Shown here: positions 21,442 through 33,674 of the stretch, piece after piece
How positions within the stretch are numbered: the stretch's first letter is position 1
Layout of the letters: each line of letters opens with the position of its first letter
Source of the DNA: Triglochin maritima
Taxonomy: Eukaryota > Streptophyta > Magnoliopsida > Alismatales > Juncaginaceae
Length of the DNA: 64,000 nt
Direction of reading: 5' to 3'
Assembly: GCA_963682175.1 (NCBI GenBank)
Contig: OY821770.1
Location: 14,414,501-14,478,500, forward strand
Translations under genes and position numbers: made by a program
The notes under the pieces: model-generated
What the model was told of the DNA's origin: nothing
Database searches by the model: none
The model's input: the letters and a program-made list of their open reading frames with translations, nothing else

Positions 21442-22699
21442 CAAGTCGAGAAGAGCTTGGTATGTAAGCTTGCTTTCGACGCGATGGGGAGAATAGGACA
21501 ATGAGTTCGCTTTTTTTATTATTTTGATTTGAAATCGAAGTGTTGTGAGCCTATTTGCTCTTGGAATATACGCATATTTGTCAAAAATTCCACGCACTCT
21601 ACGTCATTCCTCTCAAACACGTATCACGTTGCACGAAACGGTACAATTATATACATAAACATTGCGTATTCATATCGGTTCAATTAACAATTTGGTGAGA
21701 ACAATGTCCGTGTGAAATTATTGTTGTTGTAACAATTTAACAGTCCATGGTCGATAAGACATAAATTGAAATTCACTTATTTTGCAAAGGTATGTTTGGT
21801 ACTAACGTCATTCAATTTCAGTCTTGCTATTGAAATGCAAAGGTATGTTTGGTATCTAATGGATATTTGAAGTTGATAAAGAGAAACCAGAAACCTAGTG
21901 TAACGAGAGTGGGGTGTAGGATGTGCATGTAACTGCAACGATCGTAATGCAGTGGTGGCCACCATTTTTGACATTCTAGATGATCTGTATTGTGATTTGG
22001 ACATAAATTGCTTTTATAACAATTCAGTTTGATGATTTGTCGTGGATGTGGAATTTTGCTCAAATCTTAATCAGTAACGACGAGTAGTTGTGTTGAGTGA
22101 AGTGTGATAGGATGGGCAAATATGATAAAAAGAAGTTTCCCTGTTTAAGTGGATTTGTATGTCCTAATCTACCTATCATGATTGAGTTTGATAGGTTTTT
22201 GTTATCTTTTGGTTTGCTTTCCGTGAATAAATCAACTAATCTAGTTAAGGCAGACACGTTGGTCATCGTTTTATTGTTTGGGAATATATTCGTTACTTTA
22301 ATGTCATTAATTTGTATTGGGCTTGATATGTATCGATTTGGTTTTCAACTAACGTTACTTTTTATACACAATTGCAAAATGTCTGAGTCATTGAAGCTCA
22401 TGGTCTCATTGACCATTTAGTGTTAGTATAACAGAAGAACCATGAAGCATCTTCAATTCACGATAATGTAAGTGTTTTAATTGAAATTTAAATTTATGTG
22501 TATGTTATAAATTAGATTTTAACAAATTAATATTATTTTTTCAAAAATAATTGTTTGATATTAAGTGTATTGAGCACAACATTCAGTTCAATACATAGAC
22601 GATGCAGGATGAGAGAGCATGAGGGTTGCTGCAGGGCTGGATTTGATACAATTTTCCATTTGCCCTGATTGCAACTTGATTGGAATTTGATTTGTGTTG
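21442..22699. other. AT-rich spacer, no gene seen
   Basis: No convincing coding, RNA or element boundary. If FLD had an ancestral promoter before the MULE inserted, the part next to the MULE is where its remains should lie. Confidence 0.4.
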
Positions 22700-23770
22700 T
22701 GATTGAGAGATGGACTGGAGACACACTTTTCATTTCAGACATTGGGAGATGACAATTACATTGCAAGATGTTGGTATTCTTACCGGTCTTCCCATTGACG
22801 GACTAGCTGTTTGTATCGCCTTAGATCACGATTGGTGTGAGGTTTTGCATGAACATGTTGGGCATTGGACGTTGCAGTGGTTGCAATAATTACCAGATGC
22901 GACAGATGAGCAAGTCTTGCAACACACTAGAGTATGCATATTGTTTCAGTTAGGTTCTGGAATCCTTGGAGATAAAAGTGGCAATAAAGTCCTTCTTAGA
23001 CACTTGCTTCTTCTAGAGGATCTCGCCATATGTCGTAACTACGACTGAGGATCTGCATCATTGGCAGTTTTGTACACATATTTGGACCTAACTTGTTTGA
23101 GGAAAGGAAAACAACTAACTAGTTTCTTGTCATTGTTGTAGATTTGGTGTTGGGACCATCTTCATGTCGGTCGACCATCAACAAGTCCAAGTATGCGACT
23201 CCTAGATGATGTTTTTCTTCCTTTAGGCTCACGTTGGAGGACTACTATATTTTAGCTTAATAATGTGAAGACGTCTCAAGTGGAGTTTTACATAAATAAG
23301 CTAGATGGTCAAGAAGAAGACCAAATTTGTTGAACTCCTTATGAGAATGTGGATCTATTAACTTTATCAGCTACATGTAGACAAGGACAAGAGATATGGA
23401 TGACGCGGACCTAACCGATTTGTTTTGGAGTTGCTGCTATGCACGTAATTGTTAGGGTGATGCACCAATCTGGATTGCAACAACACATTCCAGAAACAAT
23501 GAAAATTTGCAAGATGAAGAAGGAGCAAGTGAAACCTAAATTTAACTAGTTACAAGAACAACACGCATATATTCAGGCTTGGTCGCGTCAGCGAGATTTT
23601 GTGCAAATTTAGGCATCGTTACTGTCAGAGGACCCACTTCAGAGTAGGCGTCTTTATATGCAGTGGTATTGACAGATTACCGTTCTATGGTTGACGAAAA
23701 AGGTTGATATCCCAGAGCTACTAACTTATATGCCTCGAGCAACTAGATATAATTATTTGGTAATATAATT
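22700..23770 (+). pseudogene. Plant mobile domain (MAIN/MAIL-like) relic
   Basis: Translation in shifting frames recovers the conserved blocks of the plant mobile domain in order: RWRPETHTFHFRHWEMTITL and GILTGLPIDG near 22706-22810; LGSGILGDKSGNKVLLRHLL near 22950-23020; LTIWCWDHLHVGRPS near 23135-23180; a CRQGQEIW...ICFGVAAMHV block near 23380-23460; and a DPLQSRRLYMQWY block near 23625-23670. Several stops and frameshifts interrupt it. In plants this domain occurs in the nuclear proteins MAIN and MAIL1 and, more often, inside transposable elements. The neighbouring MULE relic makes an element origin likely. Sequence from 23770 to 24190 may be its eroded tail. Confidence 0.75.
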
Positions 23771-24573
23771 ACCTTTTAAGTTCAAATTGAATATTTCATT
23801 TGATAATTCTAATCATATGTGTCTTATGGTGTTCCCACTTCATGGCTTGCACGGTTTACATTAATACATCCACGTTCTTGAAGGTATGCATAGTGGACAT
23901 AATCCGACGAAGTCAATCACACACAAACTTTAAAAAATGAAGGAGATAATAGTGTGCTTCAAGAATGTTGATCCATCGTTGAATTTGTCGGAAGACTTAA
24001 CTCCCCAACATTTACTTGAAGAATCTGAGGAAAATCTGCCACCTATTGGAGTGTCAATGTATGATGACGAGAATTTCATTTTCACGGGCGCTTCTGGTTC
24101 TGATGGAGGGATTGTGACTCAAGAGGCGCACGAGACATTGTTTTCCAAGGTAAAGGTTCTTCATTTCACGTTACTCAGGTCCAAGGGATGAAGCATGTGG
24201 GATTACTTAAGAGGAAGATGGTGAAATTACTCAAGAGGAAGCTCATGGTCGGCCCTCGAAGGTTCCACGACGGGGTGGGAGAACTAAAAGACCATCCAAA
24301 GTTTTCTCGCCACCTTAGTTTTTTTATGTTTATTGTTTTCCATGAAATGTTCTTGAATTTTGATTGTTTTATAATTGATGGAATTGGGATTGTTCTATTG
24401 TTCATGAAATTTGGATTGTTCTGTTGTTGAAGGATTTAGAATTAGTCTTTGCTTGTGGATATTTGTCAATTTTTTTGTCGCACGGGTGTGTTGAAGAGTT
24501 TGATTTGAAATCAAAGTGATTTGAAGCCAAATGAAAATGCATGGTTTATGTTTCCTGCTAAAACATTATCAAC

Positions 24574-24692
24574 ACTACCATTTTTAGAGGAATGAAAATG
24601 GTACTGGGGCCTGGGGGTAACGTTTTCATTTAGTACTAACAAAATGAAAATGGTATCCACAATACAATTTTCATTCCTTTAAAAATGGTAGT
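24574..24692. repeat. Short inverted repeat (possible MITE remnant)
   Basis: ACTACCATTTTTAGAGGAAT at 24574 is repeated inverted at 24666-24692 with one mismatch over 26 bp, around a loop of about 66 bp that holds more copies of AATGAAAATGG. It could be a tiny MITE. No target duplication was recognised. Confidence 0.5.
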
Positions 24693-24699
24693 ACGGATA

Positions 24700-25010
24700 T
24701 CGGTTTAGCAACAGACAAAAACATTGCTTCTTAAAATGAACTTAAAAGTAACAAGTTTAAACACCTAAAATGTTAGACATTTATTGAATTAAATACTTCA
24801 ACATCACTTCAATTAAAAACTTCAACGCTGATTAAATTAAAAACATCAACATTGACAGAAAACAACATTGACTCAACTAAAATTGAACAAGTTGAAAGGC
24901 TACAACCTTCGTTCCATTAAAAGTCTACAACATTCGTTCAATTAATAGTATCGTCATTCCTTCAATTGAAATAGACTATATGACCTCTTTGCATGTCTTC
25001 CTATTGTGTC
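24700..25010. other. AT-rich spacer between PMD and MULE relics
   Basis: Low-complexity sequence with degenerate repeats of the type ACTTCAACATCACTTCAATT. No coding signal. Confidence 0.4.
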
Positions 25011-26160
25011 CTAACTTACGACATCACCTGCCTCATATTGTTCGACCGTTTTGTTCATCAATGTTGTCTCAAATTCTTTTTGTCCTCGATAGTCTTTTCG
25101 GCTTAACACAACCAGTGCTATTAGTTGAACATGTCTTTCCCCATACCAAAATCTTTCATCAAGTATTGGGTAGGAATTCAGTGTGTATGCTCTTCTGTAG
25201 GCTTCGGTAGTCAAGAATTCTGAAATGATTTGCGAAGTATGAATATTCTCATGGCGGTTACTGCACATAACCAACACCTGTGAGCTTGGAATGTGTTGGA
25301 CATCTATGAACCCGCCTGAGCATGGTGGTCCTTCTCCATCAATATGACTTGGTAGGTACGAGATCGGTTGCTTTCTGCACTAAATATATTATGACTATGC
25401 ATTGTCCAGAAAGGTGTGCAGCCAAGTGCCATTGGATTGTGAGTTCATCGTCAATCTTTTTAGGATAGACCAATATCATAGTCTCTCTTTTATTTATTTT
25501 ACTCACAAAATATTTATTCAGTTGCAAATAAGTCATGATCAGAAGGCAAAGTGGTAGGCCACGTACACGCTTTAGGATATTGTTAAAGCTTTCTGATACA
25601 TTTGTTGTCATTATACCAAAGTGTCGGTCGTCATCATGGCTTAGTGTCCAATATGAAACATCCTTTTGTTGTTTAATCCACTTAAACCCATTATAGTGAT
25701 TATCTTGATATATTTCATATGCTCTTTGAACGCCTTTTTATCAGGAGCCGCACTAACATGCCAAATTTATTTTGCAACTCATGGTTCTTGCACCGAGCAT
25801 GTCTTGCCATATTTATGTTCATAAGTCTCAAACAAAATCTGTGAACATGACCTCGTTTGGGGGGAAACAATGTCTACACAATATTGATAAGGCTCGGAAA
25901 TTTGTTACTAATGATGCACATCTCATCTCGTGTGAAGACTCTGCTCACCAATATACTTAAGAACAATTGCCATGAGCTTCCAGATTCCTTTTCAACCACT
26001 GCAAATGCCAAAGAAAATAAACTGGAGTTCGCAATGGTATATGTGACAACCAAAAGAGTGCCCTGAAATTTGCTGAACAAATGCATGCCATCATACTAAC
26101 TACAAGTCTGCACAATTTGAAACCTTCAATGCATGTCGCAAAAGACTAGAAAATCCGTTG
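25011..26160 (-). pseudogene. MULE transposase relic
   Basis: Minus-strand pieces in shifting frames give the MULE core. The first Asp lies in YDGMHLFSKFQGTLLVV near 26090-26050. SLAFAVVEKESGSSWQLFL near 26020 follows, then MCIISNKFPSL near 25910, where family members have Asp-Arg/Lys, so the second catalytic Asp appears to be Asn. VSESFNNILKRVRGLP near 25600 comes next, then a SWIM-like stretch near 25300 and SEFLTTEAYRRAY near 25210. Stops and shifts are frequent. It is head-in, tail-to-tail with the plant-mobile-domain relic. Confidence 0.75.
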
Positions 26161-27427
26161 AATTGCTCTATTTTTGGGTTAACATCTTTGTCTAAATCTC
26201 AACTATTGTGCTGGGGTTGGTGTTGAAAATATTGGTCATAAAGCGTTTTAAATTTCTATAAGATGCCTCATCCACTCTGTATACGTTTTCCAATACTTTC
26301 TTCCGGGCATAACAAACTTTATCATACTTACTGTCTATGAAGTAATTGGTGTTCACTAGCTCTTAGATTTTTGTAGGAGTGAGAGTGATTTTGTTCGAAT
26401 AACGCCAAAAATCTTGTTGGAAATTAATCATGCATCACATTGCACATGGTCATACGAAAAATCCCCGTTGTAAGAGGCATGTATTCTCCAATCAGAGCCT
26501 TTCTTCAAACAACAAGATGTAAATAATTTCTTCCCAGACACTAATACTTTGAATTGGACGCTTTTTCGCATATGTCATTCTTTTAAATGATTTAGAAAAT
26601 CTTCTTTTGTAGCAAAAGTTCTATGCAACCAATAGCCATGTCCATCTTCAAAGTTAGTAACTTCATTCTATTCAATGTTCCACATTCTTAATCACTAAAT
26701 CTCGAATCTAATTCTCATTAGGATCTATGTCTACCAAGTGCCTCAAATATGGTAGTACTGACAATGATGGTAATTCATTATTAATGACAGCTTCATGTAC
26801 GCTATTATTTGGTTCTCGATTGACCACATCTGCCATATGATGAAACTTGTTCTACAACTCCAGAAATGATGTCGGATCTACATCAACCATGTTTATCTCC
26901 TAATCATCTATCTGACATTTTGTTTCATCATTGTTTGCCTCGTCACAGTTTGACTCTTCAACCCGTCTATCCTCGGATTGCAACTCTACTATGCATGCTT
27001 CATTGGTGTAATGTGTAATGTCCACAAAACTTCGGAAATTTAAAATGATTCTTCAAAGAAATAAGACCAGAGAGAATGGGGAAATTACTCAAATCACATT
27101 CAACATGTGCTCTATTACATAGGAGTTTTCAAAAGTATGATTACATCAAAATACAAGAAGGTGTAAATACAAGTAATCATAACCACCTAAAGAAAAGACT
27201 AGAGGATCCGATACCAGAATACGCTCGTCCTCAGTTGCCACCCGACCAACACCTACTGAGGTATTGAAAAGCAAGTGTAACAACAATGCCTGAGTTTCCA
27301 TAAGGAAATCCCGTATACCAAGTCCACCTACATGCATGAATGTACGGTACAATGAACCTATCATACTAGTATAACATGACATAATAAAATGCAATAAGTA
27401 ACCATTCCCCCTCCAGGGGTAATAATG
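26161..27427. other. Probable 5' remains of the MULE and unassigned sequence
   Basis: No reliable reading frame. The left part may be the eroded N-terminus of the MULE transposase at 25011-26160. The right part ends at TAATG, the target sequence of the copia insertion at 27428. Confidence 0.35.
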
Positions 27428-29477
27428 TGTAGGATTTCATGTTTAATTATACATATATATTTTCGAAATTTTTATGTATAATAAGGATCAATTACAATTT
27501 TCTTTGATTTATTTCATGCATGCATCAGTTTGTTTTAACATCTAGTTTCAAAACTCTATTAAAACAAACAAGGGCTCCGAAATTCATACCTAGAAGTTCT
27601 CAAAAACTTCTTGAAGATTCGGAGACGTTGGGGATGCTTCTCGCCGCGCCGGATGCCTCCGAGTATTCACCAAACTCTAAACAAGATCGGAGAGAGGGAA
27701 GCTAGTCTCTCGATCTCCGATAGGGTTTAGAATCTAATTACTAACCCCTCTTTAATTCCCTTGAGAAGATGATCTCTTAAGAACTAAAACTAAACTTAAG
27801 AATTAAGGGATTTTCGTGGAGAATTATGGAGAGAGAATTTTGCTCAAGAGAATAATGAATGAATTAATTGGCTAATGAAATAAGCTTGTATTTATAAGCT
27901 CTCTCCAAATTACCTATTCATGTGCAACCCCTTGCCCATGATCTCATGCAAAATTCCATCTAACCATCTATTATTTAATAATAAATAATATTAGCCACGA
28001 ATTAAATCAATTATGGACCAATTCCATGCATGATCTAATTAATTCTTAAATTAATTCTACACAAAACCGTCTGGACCGGTCGACCGTTTCAAGGTTCGGT
28101 AGACCGCTCGAACCCAGTTTCGGTCGACCGTTCTATAACTCGGTTGACCGTTCGTAACACGAACTATTCCATCGCAATGTTCGGTCGACCGACCGATCAC
28201 ATTCGGTCGACCGTTCGAACAGATGAAAATTCTCTGTTATCGGTCGAGACACGTCTGGTCGACCGCGCCCGATCGGTCGACCGTTTACTGCAATCCGGTC
28301 GACCGTTTGAGCACTGTTCTGCAGACTTGTCAAATTTCGGTTTAACCCCTACAAAATTTGACATTTCGGGATTAGTAGTAAATTCACAACTTATGTAATA
28401 TATTATCCTATGTAATGATCAATCATTACACCCCATAATATTTACATCACATATGAATTTGATTTAGATTCTAATTATGTTATTAATCACAACATAATTT
28501 TGATTTTGCTTGTTCACCCCATGTGTCATATTTTCTACATGAAACCCGACACATCCTATGAACTCAAAATCCCCATTTCTTGTTTCCCAGTTTTGTGGTG
28601 TGACCTATGGGAGGATCTAAACTAAGTTGACAGTGATATTAAGAGCTTAATATCACAAGCTATAAGCGGTATCTAGCTACACATTATAGCTCCCAATTAG
28701 TTAGATGTCTTAATTCCACTCGAACCAAAACCCGATCCACTTAGTGATGGAGTACACCACCTGTGTCCGTCCCTTGCCTCATGATATTAAGAATACACAC
28801 AAAGTAGTATTGTGTCATCTTTGTATTAGTATTAATTTCTTGATCTCTTTAAGCTAGTTATAAATATGTGACTTAACTCAAATCACATTGTGCACATTAT
28901 AACTTTGCTTTATCAAGGGGCCCACTAATATCATCACTCAATTAAGAGGGGGCAATGGTAGTCTTTTGACTAACTATCTTCTCCAACAAAAGTTGTACTT
29001 AACCAACCAATGCCTTTACACTACACTGATCGATAGTTTAAGACACTGATCTAATTAAGTATTCCTTAAGTGATTAGATATAAGTCTCATATCAAAGGAC
29101 CAAAGACACAGTAAAATATTAATGACACAGAAACACATTTCTATAATATTTTACTTATTAGGTCTATTCAGTATGCAAAAGTAATATTTTCCTCTTTTGC
29201 ATACCCGTGTTGTCACTCACTTGTAGAGCTACAATGATCTATGACCAACACGACAATCTTAACTCGGTAATTAATGTCCCATGTTAATTACCATGATTGC
29301 GAATATTTTTTGTTTTATGTAAACCAATATCTTTTAGTGCTCTACGGTTAAGGACCAAGAGCCTCTTCCTTAACACTTCTAAAAGACGAATAACATAAAC
29401 AAGGAACAAAATGATATCTCATTTAATTCATAATAATTGGCATTTAAAAGTAAAACTTTTAGAACACATTCCCTTCA
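27428..29477 (-). repeat. 3' LTR of copia element 2
   Basis: Plus-strand ends TGTAGGATTT and CCCTTCA. Same length as its partner. The U3 part (right) contains the dyad array at 28078-28310. The TATA box is at 27889-27896 on the minus strand. Confidence 0.95.
28078..28310. repeat. GGTCGACCG dyad array in U3 of copia element 2 (left LTR)
   Basis: About nine copies of GGTCGACCG or one-base variants (GGTAGACCG, GGTTGACCG) within 233 bp, irregularly spaced by roughly 15-50 bp. On the minus strand the array lies about 180-420 bp upstream of the TATA box. The same array is at about 35830-36062 in the other LTR. Related arrays occur in other LTR families of this window. Confidence 0.9.
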
Positions 29478-29488
29478 ATCTCCCACTT
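29478..29488 (-). other. Polypurine tract of copia element 2
   Basis: AAGTGGGAGAT on the minus strand, directly before the 3' LTR. Identical to that of copia element 1. Confidence 0.88.
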
Positions 29489-29561
29489 GTTATTAAAGTT
29501 TTCTTTCTCATACATACTCAATGCATAAAACAATAATAACTAGGGTAAATCCCATTACATA

Positions 29562-32500
29562 TCAATCATCAAGCCAATCTACATGGTTCCTCAATCCCAT
29601 GGACTCGAAATGCATTTCGCCCTTGGCTTGGGATAAGGGTTTTGTGAATGGATCAACTGTGTTGCTGTTGGTGTCCACCCATAACAGATTTATTTTGCCT
29701 TCGTCGATGAGGTCACGCGTCACGAAGTACTTACGATCCATGTACTTCACTTTGTGGTGTGATCTAGGATCCTTGATTTGCGAGATAGATGCACTATTAT
29801 CGCAAAATAGCTCAATGGGTCCCTCACTCGTGGGAACTACTCCAAGCTCTTCAAGGAACTTCTTGATCCACACTCCTTCCTTGCTCGCTTCAGCGACTGC
29901 CATTACTTCTGAAGCAGTGGTTGAATCGGCTGTAGTGGTTTGCTTCCAGCTACGCCAACTCACAGCTCCACCATTCAGAAGGAAGACGTATCCTGATTGC
30001 GACCTTCTATCGTCTGGATCACTCATGAAACTCGCATCCGAGTAACCTTGAGCTATCAATTCCCTTTGTCCTCCATAAACAAGAATCTTATCCTTAGTCC
30101 GGTTAAGGTACTTCAGGATATTCTTGACCGCAGTCCAATGCTCAGGACCTGCGTTGGATTGGTGACGACTTGTCACGCTTAGAGCATACGAGACATCTGG
30201 TCTTGTGCAAGTCATCGCGTACATGATCGACCCAATTGCCGAAGCATAAAGGACATCCTTCATGTACTCTAAGTCCTTACGTGATTGTGCACGTTGAGAC
30301 TTCTTGAGTTGTACACCCATACTCATTGGCACACTGCCCTTTTTGGAGTTGTGAATCTTGAACCTTTCCAAGACCTTGTCAATGTATGCACGTTGACTGA
30401 GGCCAATGAGTCTACGGGGTCTATCTCGATATATCTTGATTCCCAAGATGTATTGAGCCTCACCCATATCTTTCATCGAAAATGCAGATTTCAATGAACT
30501 TCTCGTTTGCTCAAGCAAAGGAATATGATTACCCATGAGCAATATGTCATCGACATATAAGATTAGGAATACTACATGGCTCCCACTAACCTTCTTGTAT
30601 ACACAAGGTTCTTCCTTACTTTGAATGAAGTGAAGCTTCTTCACTTCCTCGTCAAAGCGTTTGTTCCAACTCCTTGATGCTTGCTTCAATCCATAAATGG
30701 ATCTTTGAAGCTTGCATACCTTCTCGCTATTCTTTGGATCTTCAAAACCTTGAGGTTGTACCATGTGCACATCCTCCTCCAAGTTCCCATTCAGGAACGC
30801 CGTTTTGACATCCATTTGCCATATTTCATAATCGTGAAATGCGGCAATAGCGAGCATGATCCGAATAGACTTGAACATGGCAACCGGTGAAAAAGTTTCA
30901 TCATAGTCAATTCCTTGAACTTGAGTGAAACCCTTCGCTACAAGCCTCGCTTTGTAGGTTGTCAAGTTCCCATCCATGTCCATCTTCCTCTTAAAAACCC
31001 ATTTATTATGAATGACCTTTTTCCCTTGAGGAAGGTCAACCATGTCCCATACTTGATTATCATACATGGATTCTATTTCGGATTCCATGACCTTAAGCCA
31101 TAGTTTGAAGTCTTCCCTTTCCATTGCCTCTTGGAAGGTTAAGGGATCATTGGTATCTAGTACCATGATTTCATGAAGTCCCAGATACAAATCGGGTTTC
31201 TTCCTTTCCCTTGTTGACCTTCTAAGTTCTTTTGGTTCTTCTTGTGTCTCTCGAACTTCTTCCACAATTTCTTGAGGAGTGGGTTCACGTTCAACTCTTG
31301 AACGTACACTTGGTGGGGATGATTGAGATTCTCTCACAATTTCTTGTGATGGTCTCTCGCTCACGCTCCCACTAACCAAAGGAATCTCGGTTGGGCCTTC
31401 ATGATCTTGAATGTCATCATTCATGTCATGATCTTGTAGAGTATCTTGAGTTTCCTCAAGCACAACCCTACTCCCACTATTTTTTACTCTTTCTAGAAAT
31501 TCCTTTTCCAGAAATGTGGCATCCCTCTCTACAATCACTCGATTGGAGGTGATATGCCAAAAGTAGTATCCTCTTGTCTCACGAGGATAACCAATAAAGA
31601 AGCACTTATCCGCTTTTGGTTGAAGTTTGGTCGACATCAATCTCTTGACGTAAGCCTCACAACCCCAAATCTTGAGAAAAGTGAGCTTAGGTGTTTTACC
31701 ACTCCATAGCTCATAAGGAGTTTTCTCCACGGATTTGGATGGAACATTATTTAGTGTGTAAGCCGCAGTTTGTAGTGCATAACTCCAAAAGTAAAGAGGT
31801 AATTCCGCATGGCTCATCATTGACCGAACCATGTCGAGCAATGTCCTATTCCTCCTTTCGGATACCCCATTCCACTGAGGTGTACCGGGAGGGGTAAGTT
31901 GAGGTACAATACCAAACTCCTTTAGGTATGAGTCAAATTCGGCACTTAAGTACTCACCTCCACGATCCGTTCGTAGAGACTTGATTTTCTTGTCGAGTTG
32001 GTTCTCTACTTCATTCTTGAATTCTTTGAACTTGTCAAAAGATTCACTTTTGTTTCTCATTAGATAAACATAGCCATAACGACTATAATCATCTGTGAAC
32101 GTAATGAAGTACCTGAAACCATCTCGTGCACTAGTACTCATTGGACCACATACATCGGAATGTATCAAATCCAACAAGCCACTCGCCCTTGGGCCTTTCT
32201 TCTTGAAAGGCTTTTTGGTCATTTTTCCCATTAGACATGGTTGGCACGTCTCCAATGATTTAAAATCAAGTAGACCAAGAAGGTTAGTTTCTTGCAATTT
32301 CTTGATGCGCTTTTCATTTATGTGACCAAGACGATAGTGCCACAAGAGAGTATCATTCTCGTGAGTGGTCTTAAGTCTTTTGTTATTGATATTAATGATT
32401 TGTTTATTATCCAATTCAAGCAAATAGAGATCATACCTTATGAACACATTTGCATAGAACACACCATTCTTCGATATAGACAAACAAGAATTTGAAATAT

Positions 32501-33674
32501 TTATATTAAAATTATCCATATCCAGACATGATACAGAAATAATATTCTTGCTAATCGAAGGTACATAATAAACATTCTTTAGACATAAATTTAAACCACT
32601 ACACAATTGAAGCACCACAGAACCTTGTGCAACCGCAGACACGTTCGCACCATTTCCGACCTTCAATTCTACCTCGTTCCTTACGAGTTCCTTCCTATCC
32701 ATGAGTAGCTGCACATTAGAAACTATGTGAGCACAAAATCCGGTATCAATTACCCAATCCTGGACAGAGGTGGCTAAATTTATTTCAATAACAAATATAC
32801 CTTTGGCCTTTTTGGGGCGTCGACGTTCAATCACTCCGTTGTCAAGGTCTTCCTTGTACTTGGGGCAATTTGGCCGGATGTGTCCTTTTTCACCGCAGTG
32901 AAAGCACTCCGTATTGGGAGTTGGAGATTTCTGAGATTTCCCCCTCGAGGCACTTTTATGAGCACCTCCTACTCCCTTGCTCTTGATTGAACCACTTTTG
33001 GTAGATTTGCCCTTTCCTTTACCAATCTTATGGCCCCTCCCATGGACGGCAAGGACTTGCTTGTCCCTACCCTTGCCCATGTCAACTTCAGCAGTTTTGA
33101 GAGCGTTGTGAAGCTCCTCAAGACTCATCCCTTTTTCACGCACGTGATAGTGTATTACAAAGTCCTTAAAGGACGGGGCTAGAGAGCCAAGAATCATATC
33201 TTCAGCAATGTCCTCGGGCATTAGTGAAGAGAGCTTTGCCAACTTCTCAAGGTATCCTTGCATCGTGAGAAAATGCATAGATACCGATGTTCCCTCTGCC
33301 ATATGGCACCTTGTGAGTGCGATGGTGGTCTTATAGCGCTCCTTTCGGGCACTATCCATGAACATCTTTGATAAAGCCTCCATGGTCTTTTTGGGTTTTG
33401 AATCCAAGTATTTCGCTTGAAGCGAGTCACCCATGGATGCTAGCATAAGACCGTGAACTTGGTTCTCTTGGTCTTCCCACTTGGCTTTAGCCTCTTTCTC
33501 TTCATCGATTAATCTCTCATTCCACTTTGGGATTGGACCTTCTAAAATGTGAGATAGTTTCTCAAACTTTAACACGATGTTGAGTTTAAGTTGCCAACTA
33601 ATGAAGTTTGAGCCATCATTTGCTAAAGGGTGTTTTTCTATCATGGATCGTACGATAGGTTGGATGTTCGACAT
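29562..33674 (-). CDS. Copia gag-pol polyprotein, intact (1370 aa)
   Basis: One uninterrupted frame from ATG 33674. Gag occupies about residues 1-290, with a CCHC knuckle at 257-270 (CFHCGEKGHIRPNC). Protease has DTG at 310-312 (WVIDTGFCAHIV). Integrase has its zinc-binding His/Cys near 447, 451, 477 and 480, and catalytic D507, D570 and E606. Reverse transcriptase begins near 890 (KWVFKRKMD) and has YVDD at 1040-1043. RNase H follows with YSDASFMSDPDDRRSQSGY and a CDNSASI block. Domain order PR-INT-RT-RH defines Ty1/copia. All catalytic residues I could place are present, so the protein is probably competent. Products act in cytoplasmic virus-like particles and, for integrase, in the nucleus. 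A start 36 nt after the leader's last in-frame stop was not needed, since this ATG begins the conserved Gag. Confidence 0.95.
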   Translation of the reverse strand: MSNIQPIVRSMIEKHPLANDGSNFISWQLKLNIVLKFEKLSHILEGPIPKWNERLIDEEKEAKAKWEDQENQVHGLMLASMGDSLQAKYLDSKPKKTMEALSKMFMDSARKERYKTTIALTRCHMAEGTSVSMHFLTMQGYLEKLAKLSSLMPEDIAEDMILGSLAPSFKDFVIHYHVREKGMSLEELHNALKTAEVDMGKGRDKQVLAVHGRGHKIGKGKGKSTKSGSIKSKGVGGAHKSASRGKSQKSPTPNTECFHCGEKGHIRPNCPKYKEDLDNGVIERRRPKKAKGIFVIEINLATSVQDWVIDTGFCAHIVSNVQLLMDRKELVRNEVELKVGNGANVSAVAQGSVVLQLCSGLNLCLKNVYYVPSISKNIISVSCLDMDNFNINISNSCLSISKNGVFYANVFIRYDLYLLELDNKQIININNKRLKTTHENDTLLWHYRLGHINEKRIKKLQETNLLGLLDFKSLETCQPCLMGKMTKKPFKKKGPRASGLLDLIHSDVCGPMSTSARDGFRYFITFTDDYSRYGYVYLMRNKSESFDKFKEFKNEVENQLDKKIKSLRTDRGGEYLSAEFDSYLKEFGIVPQLTPPGTPQWNGVSERRNRTLLDMVRSMMSHAELPLYFWSYALQTAAYTLNNVPSKSVEKTPYELWSGKTPKLTFLKIWGCEAYVKRLMSTKLQPKADKCFFIGYPRETRGYYFWHITSNRVIVERDATFLEKEFLERVKNSGSRVVLEETQDTLQDHDMNDDIQDHEGPTEIPLVSGSVSERPSQEIVRESQSSPPSVRSRVEREPTPQEIVEEVRETQEEPKELRRSTRERKKPDLYLGLHEIMVLDTNDPLTFQEAMEREDFKLWLKVMESEIESMYDNQVWDMVDLPQGKKVIHNKWVFKRKMDMDGNLTTYKARLVAKGFTQVQGIDYDETFSPVAMFKSIRIMLAIAAFHDYEIWQMDVKTAFLNGNLEEDVHMVQPQGFEDPKNSEKVCKLQRSIYGLKQASRSWNKRFDEEVKKLHFIQSKEEPCVYKKVSGSHVVFLILYVDDILLMGNHIPLLEQTRSSLKSAFSMKDMGEAQYILGIKIYRDRPRRLIGLSQRAYIDKVLERFKIHNSKKGSVPMSMGVQLKKSQRAQSRKDLEYMKDVLYASAIGSIMYAMTCTRPDVSYALSVTSRHQSNAGPEHWTAVKNILKYLNRTKDKILVYGGQRELIAQGYSDASFMSDPDDRRSQSGYVFLLNGGAVSWRSWKQTTTADSTTASEVMAVAEASKEGVWIKKFLEELGVVPTSEGPIELFCDNSASISQIKDPRSHHKVKYMDRKYFVTRDLIDEGKINLLWVDTNSNTVDPFTKPLSQAKGEMHFESMGLRNHVDWLDD

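Noticed and set aside
28078..28310. Regularly repeated palindromic motif that might suggest a CRISPR array
   Set aside because: Spacing is irregular, repeats are only 9-12 bp, the context is a plant LTR, and no cas genes are present.
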